Source of the DNA: Phascolarctos cinereus
Lineage: Eukaryota > Chordata > Mammalia > Diprotodontia > Phascolarctidae
DNA length: 64,000 bases
Assembly (NCBI RefSeq): GCF_002099425.1
Contig: NW_018344251.1
Span: 410,001-474,000, forward strand
Reading direction: 5' to 3'
Position numbers and translations under genes: made by a program. Positions 27,401-35,210 of the stretch are shown here, piece by piece. Position 1 is the stretch's first letter, and every line of letters starts with the position of its first letter. The notes under the pieces were generated by a model, which saw nothing but the letters and a program-made list of their open reading frames with translations, had not been told where the DNA came from and searched no databases.

Positions 27401-28635
27401 AGGTTTGCTATTTCCTACTCCAGCTCTTTTTACAAATGAGGAAACTAAGGCAAACAGGGTCAAGTGACTTGCCAAGGGTCACACAGCTAGTAAGTATCTG
27501 AGGCCAGAGTCGAACTCTGGAAGATGAGTCTTCCTGACTCCAGGCCTGGCACTCTATGTGCCAGCTAGCTGCCCTAGACAGGGGATTAGGAAATCGAATT
27601 AAGTAGCACCTCCCCAAAAGAGACATTGATACTCCATCCCCTTTGCTGGTGTAGACATGGAGGTGCCTCACAATAAGATCTAAAGTCTGGATCTGGAGGA
27701 ATTAAGCCCCATCTTGGAAAACTTACCCTAACAGTTATTTCCTAGAAAATGATGCACCCCTCCCATTGACCACATTTATAGTGGCAATAAACATCTTTCA
27801 AAGCTTCTGAATTCAATGACCTGCAAGTGATTTTGTGTACGCCGAGTAAAATGCTCACAAAGGCATCTGCTCCTCTCTCTGACAGAAATATCATCAGCAT
27901 CATCAATGAGTTTGATTTTCCAGACCAAAGTATCCAGCGAGAGGACTACCTGGCCTGCTTCACACACTTGAATTCAACCCAATCAGGCAGAATGGCACGG
28001 CTCCAGCTGAAGAGCTGCCACCTGCAAGATTTTCTGGACAAGGTAGTGACACTCAGACCAAACTCTGGGATCAGTAAAATACAGTGTGGCTTAGTGGAAA
28101 GAGAACGGGATTTATGAGAGGCCCAGGCTGCCACAAGAACCATCTTGATACAGCCCTTCCCCAAGCAGGGTCTGTAAACTGCATGTGATTGAAGAAGAAA
28201 AGGCATTTAAGACTGTAGGACTTTAAACACAGGGCTGGAAGGAACTCTAGTGAACACCACCTCTAACCTTCTCATTTGACAGAAGAAGCAACCAGAGGGA
28301 CAAGGACGAAGTTAATGATGTGACTTGTCTCCCTTCTCCCTCTACTTTTGTCTGAGACTCAGTGGCAGAGAAAGCACTCATGGCATATTTAGTTAAAGGG
28401 GATAGAAAGGCGATGAATTCTCCCTCTTATTTTCCATTAATTTAATACATGACCATGGTTAATTATAATCACTTATTGCCTCCATGTGTAAAATGGGAAA
28501 ATCATGCTATATCCTCACTCACAAGGATCCCACCAACGTGCACTTAAGGGGCTTTGAAATCTGTGGGTTGGAAGAGCCACATTTCTCCCTGTTTCATTTA
28601 ATTATTCCCACAAAACATCGCCTGCTGGGGGAAAA

Positions 28636-28682
<47 letters not shown>

Positions 28683-31600
28683 CATTCTACAATATCATCA
28701 AATTACAGCAGTTTTAAGTAACATCAGTGTAGATTCTGGCTAAGGGACCCCCAACTTCTTTAACAGTGTAGAATGTTCTTCCTGAATACCACTGTCAGGG
28801 GAGGAAAAAAAGAGAACAAAAAAAAGAAAAAGAACAGAAGGGAAGATGGGGGAGAACTGAGGGAGGGTGAAATAGAAAGAAGAAAGAAATGAGGATGATC
28901 TCATTGGTTTAAAGCTAAAAGGTTCACCTTCAAGGTCTCTTTTTCAAACCTCCTCATAGATGAGGAGACCATGGCCAAGACAGGTTAAGTGATTGCAGGG
29001 GTGGGAAACCTGAGGTCGCTGCACTTGGGGACCGAGGGAGCCACATGTAACCTTGAGGCCACAGGTTCCCCACCCCTGGGATTTGCCCAAGCTCACACAT
29101 GGAATAAGTGGAGACATAAAAGAAAGAAGTATGTATACATACATTCTATGTCCAAGCAGGGAATAAAAAATAGAGGCTGAGGTCAGTCCAGACCATCTGC
29201 ACCCTTCTTAGGCTGTCTAATCCTGGACAAGAAGATAAGTTTCCAGATCCCCTCCAAGACAAACAAAAAGCTTATCCTGCCATTTGAAGGGCTCTTAAAC
29301 GGGTTTCCATGACTTTATTTTGAAAAAAAAAATTGATAACGGTCGTTGTTGTTGTTCAGTTGTTCCAGTCATGTTCTTTGTGACTCCATCTGGGGTTTTC
29401 TTGGCAAAGATACTGGAGTGGTTTGTCGTTTCATTCTCTAACTCATTTTACAAATAAGGAAACAAGATAAAGTGACTTGCCCAGGGTAGTAAGTGCCTGA
29501 GATTGGATTTGAACCCAGGAAGATGAGTCTTCCTGACTCTAGAACTGGCATTCTGTCCACTGTGCCATTTAATTCATTGCCTTTGTACTCATATTTTATG
29601 CATTTAGAAACATGATTCTGAGAAAGGGTCCACAGATTTCATCAGACTGCTGAAGGGCTCCAGGACACAAAAAAAAGCTGAAGAACCTCTGACTTAAGAG
29701 CCATAAGAAATCCCATCTCTGACACTTAGTACCTGGGTGACCTTACACTAGTTACTCTGGGCCCAAGTTACCTCATCTGTAAAGTGAGGTGGACTAGAAG
29801 ACCCTTGAGGTCTCTTCCAGCCCTAGATCCCAAATCCTATCACTCAAATATGACTGTGAACCAACTCTCCCAAAGCCCAGGGCTCGACATGGCTGTGCAT
29901 GTGTCTATGTCTGTGTGTTCCGCAGAGTGCCTCTGGTACCGGCCTGGCCTTTATCATCTTCACAGAGGCTATGGTGCACATGCCTGGCTCTCCTGGATGG
30001 GCGGTGCTCTTCTTTGGGATGCTGTTTTCCTTGGGTCTTTCTTCTATGTTTGGGAATATGGAAGGAGTACTGACGCCTATCCTAGATATGCAAATTCTGC
30101 CCAAGTCAGTCCCCAAGGAATTAATAACAGGTAAGTGAAGAATTAGTTCATTCTTTTTTTTTTTTTTTGGCTAGGCAATGTGCCCACAGTCACACAGCTA
30201 ATAAGTGTTATGTGTCTGAGGCTAGATTTGAACTCAGGTCCTCCTGACTTCAGGGCGCCACCTAGCTGCCCCATTGTTCATTCTTAAAATACTCTTAATT
30301 ACTCACCTGTTATTCTCCCTCCTCACTCTCTCCCCCACCTCATCCCCTCCCTCAAAGTTTACTTATTAGCCTGAGCCACCCCTCTCTATCTCCTTCCCCC
30401 TTTTCTGGGCTCCTCCTCTAATTGATAGGCTCAGTAATATTATAACCCTCTTAGGAGGGATAAGGGTTAGGAGATCTCTGAGCAGTTTTCACCAATATAA
30501 AAAGGTGCCTCTGAGTGCCCTTCCAAGTTTGGGCTTCTCACTTCATCTCCAGCAGAACTTGAGGTAGAGAAAAAAGAATGAGAATAGTCCTCTTCCCGCC
30601 TTCCCCCCCCCCATCTCTGGCCTAACTCCTACCCCTAATCAAGGCTGTGTCCTCCCATCTACTCAGTATTTGGGCTCTGGAGAAGTAGAATAGATGAAAA
30701 GAATAGGAAAGATGAAAAGGAAGAGGGGAAGGGAAGAAGAGGAAGGAAAGGAAGAGAGGAAGGGAAGAGAATGGGGAAAGGGAAGGAAAAAGGGAAGAGA
30801 AGAGGGAAGGGAAGAAAAGAGGGGAAGGGAAAGGAAGAAGGGGAAGGAAAGGAAGAGAGGAAGGGAAGGGAAAAGGTGAAGGGAAGAGGGGAAGGGAAAA
30901 GGGGAAGGGAAGAGAAGAGGGGAAGGGAATATGGGAAGGGAAGAGAAGAGGGGAAAGGAAAGGAAGAAGACTTAAAGATGGGCAAACCACTTCCTAAGGA
31001 TTAGAGTTATCCCAAAGTAGAAAGGGCACCCTTCCTTCTTTCTGGAGGAAGTGGACTCCCAATCTTTGGGAATCTTTAAGCAGTCTGTAAACACTGGATG
31101 ATGATTTGTCATGTGTGTTATAGAGATGATTCTTTTTGTGGGCATGGGCTGAAGTCCCTTACTACTCTGAAATCTGAGATTCTGTAAAAAGTGTTTTTTA
31201 TATGCTTGCAAGTAGCAAAAAAGTATAGTTGCTACTGCCCCTGGATACCATGTCCCCTTCCCTCTTTTCTTCCCTTCCCTTCCACCCACCAATATAATTT
31301 TTTCCTCTTTTTTTAGCTGTGACATGCCTAATTTCCTGCCTCTTCGCTCTTTGTTTCACACTACAATCTGGCAATTACTGGCTTGAAATCTTTGACAATT
31401 ATGCAGCTTCCTTGAACCTATTGATCTTTGCCTTCTTTGAAGTTATTGGTGTCAGTTATGTTTATGGATTGACAAGGTAACGTTAACCTGGCTTGGAGTT
31501 CTTTCTTCTTGTGGGGACTAGGGAGCCCTTTCTCAGTAATGCTTGAAGGGGATCTGAGATTAGGCCTACCAGCCAAACATCTGTCCTCCTCCCTTTGGTG

Positions 31601-34600
31601 AAGTGAAGGAGAGCCCAGGAGCAGTCCAGTAGAGGTAGGGGTAAGGAACTCAGCCAGTTAGAAATATCTCCCTCTAAAGGCTTCAGTGAGACTCTAATGT
31701 ATACCCACAAAATAAAAAGACCTAGAGGAAGGCATCTAGCATATTAGGTGGATTTTCTGTTGGTCTGTAGGAGAATACATATAACCATCATACAAGATGA
31801 GAAGACATGGATGGATTTTGATCCATAACAGTGGAGGGAATGGTGGGAGTGTGACCATCTCTAAGGTCACACACATATTGAGATATTGAAATCTATAAGT
31901 GCAATGTTTTTTAATAACAAAAAGTGTTTATCAAAAAATATGAGAGGCAGAATGGTATAGCGAATAAAGAACTAGCCTTCTAGCCAAGAAGACCCGAGTT
32001 CAAGTCCCCTCTCTGACACGTCCTGGATATGAGACTCTGGACAAAGAACTTAACCCCTTAGTGCCCTAGGCAACTGTCTAAGACTATAAATTAAAGAGAA
32101 GATGCCTACTTGCATTAGAGAATTTCTTCATTCAGGAGTTCTTTCTACCAGTAAAACCACAGATCTGAAAAAAAAAAAAAAACAAAAAAAACCACACAGA
32201 TCTGGTCCCTGTTCCTGCCCAGAAATATTATTAGCCCTAGGGTCATCTACAGTATCATTCTACAAAATGAGTGAATATCAGACTCTGCTTTCAGAACCAC
32301 ACATCTAAGGAATCATATTTTGTCCTCTTGTGTATGGCTGATTCCAATATGGAAAGAAAAGATCTATCTTAGGCATGTCCTGAAACCAGCTAGACAGACC
32401 TTCTACTAAGCGGTGTTTAAGAAAGAGTTAATATTATTGAAAATGTCATTTTAGTCATCCTGTTCTGTTACTTTTTGATTTCAGCAAGCAGTGGTACAGA
32501 AAATGAAGCAGCAGGGTTTTCTTTACAAAACAAAAATTAAAGTAGAGAGATTAAGACCACAGTTTTTGTTCAGTAAGACTGCATCTTGTCTGTTTTGCTT
32601 TCCATTGTTTAACTGTCTGGCGAGTGGTTTTAGGAAAACTTGAAGAAATGAAGCCAAGATATAAATAGGCTTGTTTATGTCTTCTTATTCCAATAATTAA
32701 AAGGCCAGTGAGTTCAATGGTTGAGGATGACCTTTGCTACTCAGCTTACATTCCCTCTACACCTTAGCAGAAGGTTTAATATTTCCATGAAGTCAAAAAA
32801 CTCACCACCTGATAATCAAACATCCGGCATTGAGCCTTTATGAACTTAATGGGGCTGGTCCTTAGATAATATATACCTTATCACTGGCTTTGGTATTTGA
32901 AGTCATTCTATCTTGAAAGGGCTTGCCAAAGTATTCAATTTCCTCCCTGGAAAAAGCTTTCAGTACTTAATTTGATAACTTCATAGCCTATTTCTTAAAA
33001 ACAGTCAAATAAAATATGGTTTTATCTATGACATATGATAGTCACCTCCCTAGTAATGATATAAAAAGGGAGAGGGAAAAGGTAATCGTCACTCAGAACT
33101 GCCAAAGCTGGAACCTGGAATATTTTCTTAATAAATATACAGGGGCAATTTGATGGGGTTTATTAGAATCTAGGGTGTTCATTCTTTGCCAGTAAAAAGG
33201 AATTGAAACATGCCCATGACATTCAGAAAAGATGATCCTGCTTAGAGAGTCTAATTGAAGAGACTCAAAGTCAGGGCTAGGATAGGAGGTGAGCCAAGAA
33301 TGTGAACTGTTCTATTCATGTGGTAGGTTCTGTGACGATGTGGAATGGATGACGGGAAGGCGGCCCAACATCTACTGGCAGGTGACATGGAAAATCATCA
33401 GTCCTCTGCTGCTGCTGACCATCTTTATAGCCTACATCATCCTAATGATACTAAAGCAGCCAACGTATGGATCCTGGGACCCACAATATGTAGGTCTCTT
33501 TGTTTAAGAAATTCAGGGAGTCCCACCCATTCATCCCTCTGGGCCCAACAAAGAACCAGATTTCTCAAGTCTCTAGAATCAGTTTAAACTTTAGGGCTGT
33601 GGATATCTTTGGGCCAAAAATCTGTCTCCATAGCAACAAAGATCCAGAGAATCTATGAATTGGATAACCATTACCTAAATAATCAATTCAGATCAGATCT
33701 ACCAACAGTATTAAGGCCCCAATCTCATAAGCTGCCCCTTCTTCCCCAAATCTTACTTGCTAAAACCTGAGTATAGTATATGTTTGGGCTCTCAGTAAGA
33801 GAAGAACAGTGAAAATTGCAAAGGCCAAGAGTGCAGTAATGATAAAAATGAAATGCCTTTATTTGAATAGAAAGAAGTTTAAAAAACTGTCATAGTAAGT
33901 ATATATTATGGTATGCTAATTTTACATAAATATTTATCAGTGTTTAGTTATCCTTTCAAATGTGGTACAACAGATAGGGTGCTAGATTTACAGTTGGAGA
34001 ATTGGGTGCGAGTCCTGAATCTCACTACTTGTGTGGCCACAGGAAAGAAATTAATCTCTCTGGGCCTCAGTTTCCTCATGTGTAAAATGAGGGGAATGGA
34101 CTTTAGACCAAAAGTGTCAAACTCATAAGTAGCATGCACTTGCAAAATTCTTGAGCGTGCCAGAACCAGATTAAAATGTCACTGGGAAATATTTACCAAA
34201 ATAAATGAAAATACAAGATAGATAATGTCAATTTGTGGCTTTCTAAGTCAATATGTGGTCTGTAGAGATCCATTTCTATTTGAGCTTGACACTGTTGGTC
34301 TAGACCATGCTGCAACCCCAAAGAATACATCATAATTATATAGCACTACATGGTTTTCAGAATTCTTTTATCTATAGCCATGCCTCATCTAACGTTGCTA
34401 ATCGGTGCCAGAAAAACACGAGGTTAAATGAAATAATTACAGAGGCATATGTAGTCACCAGAATGACATTATAAATGAGTAATGGTTATGGGACAGTTTT
34501 CAGACTTTATGCTGAGGTTCAGTGACAACTCATCAATGATGTAATTGTAAAACAACTTTGGCTGGGAAAACCTAAATACGATTCTGAGGATATCATCTCA

Positions 34601-35210
34601 TTTAAATTATGCTAATTCGACTCTCAAGGAGCCAATGCTATCTTGATCATAATAAGGTCCTTGCCCATCTTGCCCCTCAGATGAAGCTGCTTATGTTGCA
34701 GGGAGTGCATCCTTGGGAGGTCTTATCCCGGCATTTCCAATTAATGCACAGAAGTATACACTTTTCTTTTTCTTGTAATTCAGCTAGGACTCTGAGCTCA
34801 TTGATCCCAGGAAGGAAGATGGCTGAGGTTCCTTCCACAGCTAAAGTTCTAAGTCAGCAAATAATACAAATCTAATTGCTCCAGTTGGTTGGAGGAGCTC
34901 TTCCCATTTTAATTCTTCTTACTGTCAATGATCCTTATTCAAGGAAACTCAAAACCAGCCCATGCCATCTCCCCATGCAACTTGGGGCACACCAGCAAGC
35001 TTTGTGGTTGTTCTATTCCTACAGGATGATTTCCCAATCAAGCAAGAGAAATTCTACCCTGGCTGGGTGCAAGTCGTCTCTGTGATGTTGTCATTACTTC
35101 CTTGCATTTGGATACCTGGGATAGCAATTTTTCAGCTAATCAACAGGAGGAAAAGAAAAGGGAAGAATTCATGGCCAGCACCTGATGGCAAAAACTCTAT
35201 TAATCTGTAG
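7381..35210 (+). CDS. SLC6A18: SLC6A18 (B0AT3/XT2), Na+-dependent neutral amino acid transporter, exons 2-12
   Basis: Eleven exons with GT-AG introns join in frame: 7381-7521, 9029-9166, 11526-11707, 14357-14467, 22304-22416, 25068-25196, 27886-28042, 29926-30130, 31317-31476, 33327-33489 and 35025-35210. They total 1685 bp, which with one base from the missing exon 1 gives 561 codons plus stop. The product has the SLC6 (LeuT) fold and covers TM2 to TM12. Compared with human proteins as I remember them, it follows SLC6A18 rather than SLC6A19, for example [20 protein letters not shown] in TM6 and NYWLEIFDN in TM9-10. Family knowledge: B0AT3 carries glycine, alanine and other neutral amino acids across the renal brush border with Na+ and Cl-, and needs collectrin or ACE2 for surface display. 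No stop or frameshift is seen, so it looks functional. Convergent TERT supports the assignment. Exon 1 (about 54 residues, with TM1 and its Na+-site residues) is outside the window. Confidence 0.95.
7522..9028. other. SLC6A18 intron 2, ancient interspersed repeats
   Basis: At 7660-7790, 8030-8170 and 8810-8945 the same old module recurs: a start like agcacctactatgtgcaaag, then a phrase like ctgtgctaagtgctggggat, then a segment about rolled-out counts of stored product ending in fagments such as atcctatagtctagtaagaa. Between them lies further repeat-like sequence (8290-8720). The module is seen again at 9760-9900, 23500-23600, 40090-40240 and 44790-44920. I take it to be a mammal-wide old retroposon but cannot name the family. 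Confidence 0.55.
9029..9166 (+). CDS. SLC6A18: SLC6A18 exon 3 (TM3)
   Basis: Acceptor ttttccag at 9021-9028, donor GTAAAT at 9167; phase 1 in and out. It encodes [20 protein letters not shown] and [16 protein letters not shown], followed by [11 protein letters not shown]. The YYNT motif lies in TM3, which lines the substrate site in SLC6 carriers. The Cys after SF is the first of the pair expected to form the extracellular loop 2 disulfide, and NKT is a possible N-glycosylation site. Confidence 0.96.
9307..9448. repeat. (GT)n and (CA)n microsatellites facing each other
   Basis: (GT)n occupies 9307-9357 with one GTAT interruption. After about 60 bp of unique sequence, (CA)n occupies 9417-9448. 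The two are complementary on one strand, so an RNA or single DNA strand could fold into a stem of roughly 30 bp. Both lie in SLC6A18 intron 3, beginning 140 bp after the exon 3 donor. Confidence 0.95.
9449..11525. other. SLC6A18 intron 3 remainder: old repeat, purine tract, SINE
   Basis: 9760-10290 is another copy of the old interspersed repeat seen in intron 2, interrupted by a purine-only (GGGGA/GGA)n tract at 10008-10095. A SINE follows at 10646-10883 (listed separately). From 10890 to 11525 I see no repeat or exon apart from a decayed old-repeat piece at 11320-11420. Confidence 0.55.
10646..10883 (+). repeat. tRNA-derived SINE with RTE-type tail
   Basis: Begins near caaggtggtgcagtagac, with the B-box-like caagttcaaatccagcctca, the core gtgaccctgggcaagtcact, and a tail about cttgactgaaatg at 10861-10873. 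It has lost part of the head. It lies in sense orientation in intron 3. Confidence 0.88.
11526..11707 (+). CDS. SLC6A18: SLC6A18 exon 4 (extracellular loop 2 and TM4)
   Basis: Acceptor ggttcacag at 11517-11525, donor GTGAGA at 11708; phase 1 in, phase 0 out. It encodes [36 protein letters not shown], then TM4 and RGIESTGK. The Cys of VEEC is the likely disulfide partner of the exon 3 Cys. NIS is a consensus N-glycosylation site. YFWYRxTLNI is shared by SLC6A18 and SLC6A19. Confidence 0.96.
11708..14356. other. SLC6A18 intron 4: LINE L2/CR1 and MIR copies
   Basis: MIR-like pieces in + orientation lie at 11960-12120 and 12500-12670 (cctcagtttcttcatctgta is the diagnostic part). 12150-12400 is pyrimidine-rich and translates to a segment with SDHKLLFF, like the end of a CR1/L2 endonuclease region. 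A (TTC)-rich tract lies at 12790-12860. 13040-14010 is an L2 3' half in + orientation: it ends in the L2 signature of a statement like agcactttacacatagataa followed by attaacaaatatttgttaaa. The last 350 bp before exon 5 show nothing I can name. Confidence 0.6.
14357..14467 (+). CDS. SLC6A18: SLC6A18 exon 5 (TM5)
   Basis: Acceptor tttgtgcag ending at 14356, donor GTAAGT at 14468; phase 0 in and out. It encodes [20 protein letters not shown] (TM5) and [17 protein letters not shown], the TM5-TM6 linker. The LPGAT(K/E)GLIYLFTPN block is as in other SLC6A18 proteins. Confidence 0.96.
14468..15164. other. SLC6A18 intron 5, 5' part, with MIR fragment
   Basis: The first 540 bp show no exon or named repeat. 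15012-15164 is a MIR copy in - orientation (aagaggttcagtgacttacc is its core). The large L1 has inserted into the end of this MIR, because the segment after the L1 (from 21954) continues the MIR-like end. Confidence 0.55.
15181..21953 (-). mobile_element. Nearly full-length L1 (LINE-1), antisense in SLC6A18 intron 5
   Basis: About 6.8 kb, or 6.5 kb without the nested insert. The 5' end is at the right (ggagccaaaatggcagacta, complement of 21914-21943) and the 3' end at the left. Remains of ORF1 are visible: coiled coil at 20543-20740 (repeated ENNS/ENxS heptads) and C-terminal domain about 19930-20187. ORF2 remains include endonuclease at 18930-19140, reverse transcriptase at 17210-17440 ([20 protein letters not shown] and, at the catalytic box, FAND in place of the usual FADD), and the C-terminal part at 16370-16680. 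Both ORFs are broken by many stops, so the element is dead. Flanks tccagactgtttttta (15165-15180) and tccagactgcttttta (21954-21969) are a 16-bp target duplication with one mismatch, marking both ends. Confidence 0.92.
20744..21004 (+). mobile_element. 261-bp nested insertion with 13-bp target duplication, L1 5'UTR-like
   Basis: The host L1 ORF1 region is interrupted here. AATTTTCTTGCAT occurs just before (20731-20743) and just after (21005-21017), a perfect 13-bp duplication. The insert starts with tggggggcagaaccaagatg followed by gcggagg, which resembles an L1 5'UTR start with its YY1-like AAGATGGCGG, but in opposite orientation to the host L1. It ends at acctcagaagacat with no poly(A) and no ORF. 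It may be the 5' end of a different L1 subfamily. The lack of a 3' end is odd for target-primed reverse transcription. Confidence 0.75.
21970..22303. other. SLC6A18 intron 5, 3' part, with MIR fragment
   Basis: 22100-22255 is a MIR copy in + orientation (cctcagtttcctcatctgta then aaatgagcat). The exon 6 acceptor follows after a pyrimidine-rich run at 22268-22300. Confidence 0.7.
22304..22416 (+). CDS. SLC6A18: SLC6A18 exon 6 (TM6)
   Basis: Acceptor ctttaatttcag ending at 22303, donor GTAAGA at 22417; phase 0 in, phase 2 out. It encodes [20 protein letters not shown] and [20 protein letters not shown]6 is the unwound helix that forms the substrate and chloride sites in SLC6; the [10 protein letters not shown] run and SSYN are intact. 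Confidence 0.96.
22417..25067. other. SLC6A18 intron 6: inverted repeat, old repeats, MIR, L2 end
   Basis: It contains the long inverted repeat listed separately (23251-24064). 24290-24360 looks like an L2 3' end (gcacttaataaatgtttact). 24540-24745 is a well-preserved MIR in - orientation (attttacagatgaggaaaca, then the cttacccaaggtcatatggg segment). 24750-24990 resembles L2 3'UTR. 22430-23240 shows nothing I can name. Confidence 0.6.
23251..24064. repeat. Long imperfect inverted repeat, two arms of about 180 bp
   Basis: Arm 1 is 23251-23436 and arm 2 is 23883-24064. The reverse complement of arm 2 aligns with arm 1 over its full length, with a fully matching run of about 59 bp (tactcagaaaagtttgattt onward to ctctagaaagaa, 23295-23353). 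The rest differs by a few substitutions, a short gap and poly(A) length. The 446-bp spacer holds a copy of the old interspersed repeat (ccctgtcctcatggagctta at 23562). No obvious target duplication flanks the structure. Confidence 0.9.
25068..25196 (+). CDS. SLC6A18: SLC6A18 exon 7 (TM7)
   Basis: Acceptor tttctttcccag ending at 25067, donor GTAGAA at 25197 (less common +3/+4 context); phase 2 in and out. It encodes [20 protein letters not shown] and [20 protein letters not shown], then VDR. TM7 is intact. The [12 protein letters not shown] run distinguishes it from SLC6A19 (YSVIGFRATQRY as I recall it). Confidence 0.96.
25497..25751 (+). repeat. Full-length SINE with RTE-type tail and 12-bp target duplication
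   Basis: From gggcagctaggtggcac to the tail gggcacaactgaaatgactg. AATGAAAGATAG is found on both sides (25485-25496 and 25752-25763). Such a perfect duplication and intact ends suggest a fairly young insertion. B-box-like gagttcaaatccgg is at 25559. Sense orientation in intron 7. Confidence 0.93.
26566..26813 (-). repeat. SINE with RTE-type tail, antisense
   Basis: Tail at the left (tttagttgtgtccaactctt), head at the right (ccacctagctatccct). The flanks attcatttgag (26555-26565) and attcattggag (26814-26824) are a likely 11-bp target duplication with one mismatch. Confidence 0.9.
27322..27577 (-). repeat. SINE with RTE-type tail, antisense
   Basis: Tail about agtcatttcagtcttgtcct, body gacttgccaagggtcacaca, head ccagctagctgccct at 27560-27574. 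More diverged than the previous copy. It ends about 310 bp before exon 8. Confidence 0.88.
27886..28042 (+). CDS. SLC6A18: SLC6A18 exon 8 (extracellular loop 4, first part)
   Basis: Acceptor ctctctctgacag ending at 27885, donor GTAGTG at 28043; phase 2 in, phase 0 out. It encodes [34 protein letters not shown] and the [14 protein letters not shown] end. NST is a possible N-glycosylation site. This loop is the most variable part of B0AT3 and matches the SLC6A18 pattern (NxxSxINxFDFPxQSIxRxDY). Confidence 0.95.
28997..29080. mobile_element. Short palindromic hAT-like MITE
   Basis: It starts caggggtgggaaacctgagg and ends with the inverted version caggttccccacccctg, so most of its 84 bp is a near palindrome. 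It interrupts a MIR: the MIR text gttaagtgattg stops at 28996 and resumes as ggatttgcccaagc, consistent with an imperfect 7-8 bp duplication (gtgattg / ggatttg), the size typical of hAT elements. It has no coding capacity. Confidence 0.7.
29345..29572 (-). repeat. SINE with RTE-type tail, antisense
   Basis: Left end tgttgttgttcagttgttcc is the tail; the gttttcttggcaaagatact segment and agtgacttgcccagggtagt follow; the head is lost after ccactgtgccat. Diverged copy, 350 bp before exon 9. Confidence 0.85.
29926..30130 (+). CDS. SLC6A18: SLC6A18 exon 9 (extracellular loop 4b and TM8)
   Basis: Acceptor tgttccgcag ending at 29925, donor GTAAGT at 30131; phase 0 in, phase 1 out. It encodes [20 protein letters not shown], then [40 protein letters not shown] and [20 protein letters not shown] in TM8 corresponds to the Na2-site region of SLC6 carriers. 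No residue is missing. Confidence 0.96.
30156..30275 (-). repeat. Short poly(A)-tailed SINE 25 bp after the exon 9 donor, antisense
   Basis: A T-run at 30154-30168 on the + strand is the poly(A) tail; the body runs to ccacctagctgcccc. GTTCATTCTT on both sides (30146-30155, 30276-30285) is a perfect 10-bp target duplication. This SINE class lacks the RTE-like tail and was presumably moved by L1. It lies almost on top of the exon 9 splice donor. Confidence 0.9.
30286..31316. other. SLC6A18 intron 9 remainder with long purine tract
   Basis: 30670-30972 is almost only A and G on the + strand, built of gggaag/gggaaa-type units (about 300 bp). This polypurine/polypyrimidine tract could form triplex DNA. 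Elsewhere I see no exon or named repeat. The exon 10 acceptor is ttcctctttttttag at 31302-31316. Confidence 0.8.
31317..31476 (+). CDS. SLC6A18: SLC6A18 exon 10 (TM9 and TM10)
   Basis: Donor GTAACG at 31477; phase 1 in, phase 2 out. It encodes [20 protein letters not shown], then [20 protein letters not shown] and [28 protein letters not shown](F/Y)AASLNLL is the strongest single SLC6A18 signature here (SLC6A19 has SLLDSYAGS in this place). Confidence 0.96.
31477..33326. other. SLC6A18 intron 10, MIR fragment, otherwise no named content
   Basis: 31945-32090 is a MIR-like copy in + orientation, starting gaggcagaatggtatagcga. The remainder, including 32110-33320, shows no exon, long open frame or repeat I can name. 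Confidence 0.5.
33327..33489 (+). CDS. SLC6A18: SLC6A18 exon 11 (TM11)
   Basis: Acceptor ttcatgtggtag ending at 33326 (weak pyrimidine tract), donor GTAGGT at 33490; phase 2 in, phase 0 out. It encodes [40 protein letters not shown] and [14 protein letters not shown]. FCDDxxWMTGRRP is characteristic of SLC6A18. Confidence 0.96.
33490..35024. other. SLC6A18 intron 11: MIR and hAT-like element
   Basis: 33950-34105 is a MIR in + orientation (cctcagtttcctcatgtgta). The element at 34105-34305 is listed separately. The other parts show nothing I can name. The exon 12 acceptor is gttctattcctacag at 35010-35024. Confidence 0.55.
34105..34305. mobile_element. hAT-like non-autonomous DNA element (tgtcaaac family)
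   Basis: Left end aaagtgtcaaactcataag and right end gagcttgacactgtt are inverted copies of each other over about 15 bp with mismatches. The interior includes ccagattaaaatgtcactgg and gataatgtcaatttgtggct. The fragments at 3418-3590 (opposite order) and 59305-59445 share this interior. I cannot fix a target duplication with certainty. Confidence 0.6.
35025..35210 (+). CDS. SLC6A18: SLC6A18 exon 12 (TM12, C-terminus, stop)
   Basis: Phase 0 in, stop TAG at 35208-35210. It encodes [40 protein letters not shown] and a basic tail [21 protein letters not shown]. The tail is shorter than the human one as I recall it, which has extra Asp/Arg-rich repeats. The basic cluster right after TM12 is kept. 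Confidence 0.95.
   Translation, partial: DDFPIKQEKFYPGWVQVVSVMLSLLPCIWIPGIAIFQLINRRKRKGKNSWPAPDGKNSINL

Larger units (their letters stand above)
25197..27885. other. SLC6A18 intron 7 outside its SINEs
   Basis: Three SINEs are listed separately. 25760-26540 and 26830-27320 show open frames of up to 105 codons (25753-26067; 26031-26336) without splice context, family features or SLC6 relation. I regard them as chance. No named repeat is evident there. Confidence 0.45.
28043..29925. other. SLC6A18 intron 8: (AT)n, MIR with nested MITE, SINE
   Basis: A pure (AT)n run lies at 28639-28681. 28800-28900 is purine-rich. 28920-29140 is a MIR in - orientation into which a short hAT-like MITE has inserted (separate entry). 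29345-29572 is a SINE (separate entry). 29690-29830 is a MIR-like piece in + orientation (gttacctcatctgtaaagtg). 28230-28330 may be a further decayed MIR. Confidence 0.6.

Noticed and set aside
29784-30138. 116-codon frame overlapping SLC6A18 exon 9 in another phase, and a 90-codon antisense one
   Set aside because: They are shadows of exon 9. The correct frame is fixed by splice phases and the SLC6 match.
7381-35210. SLC6A19 or SLC6A20 as the identity of the transporter gene
   Set aside because: Some parts look like SLC6A19 ([19 protein letters not shown]), but TM6, loop 4, exon 10 and exon 11 follow SLC6A18, and TERT is the direct neighbour.
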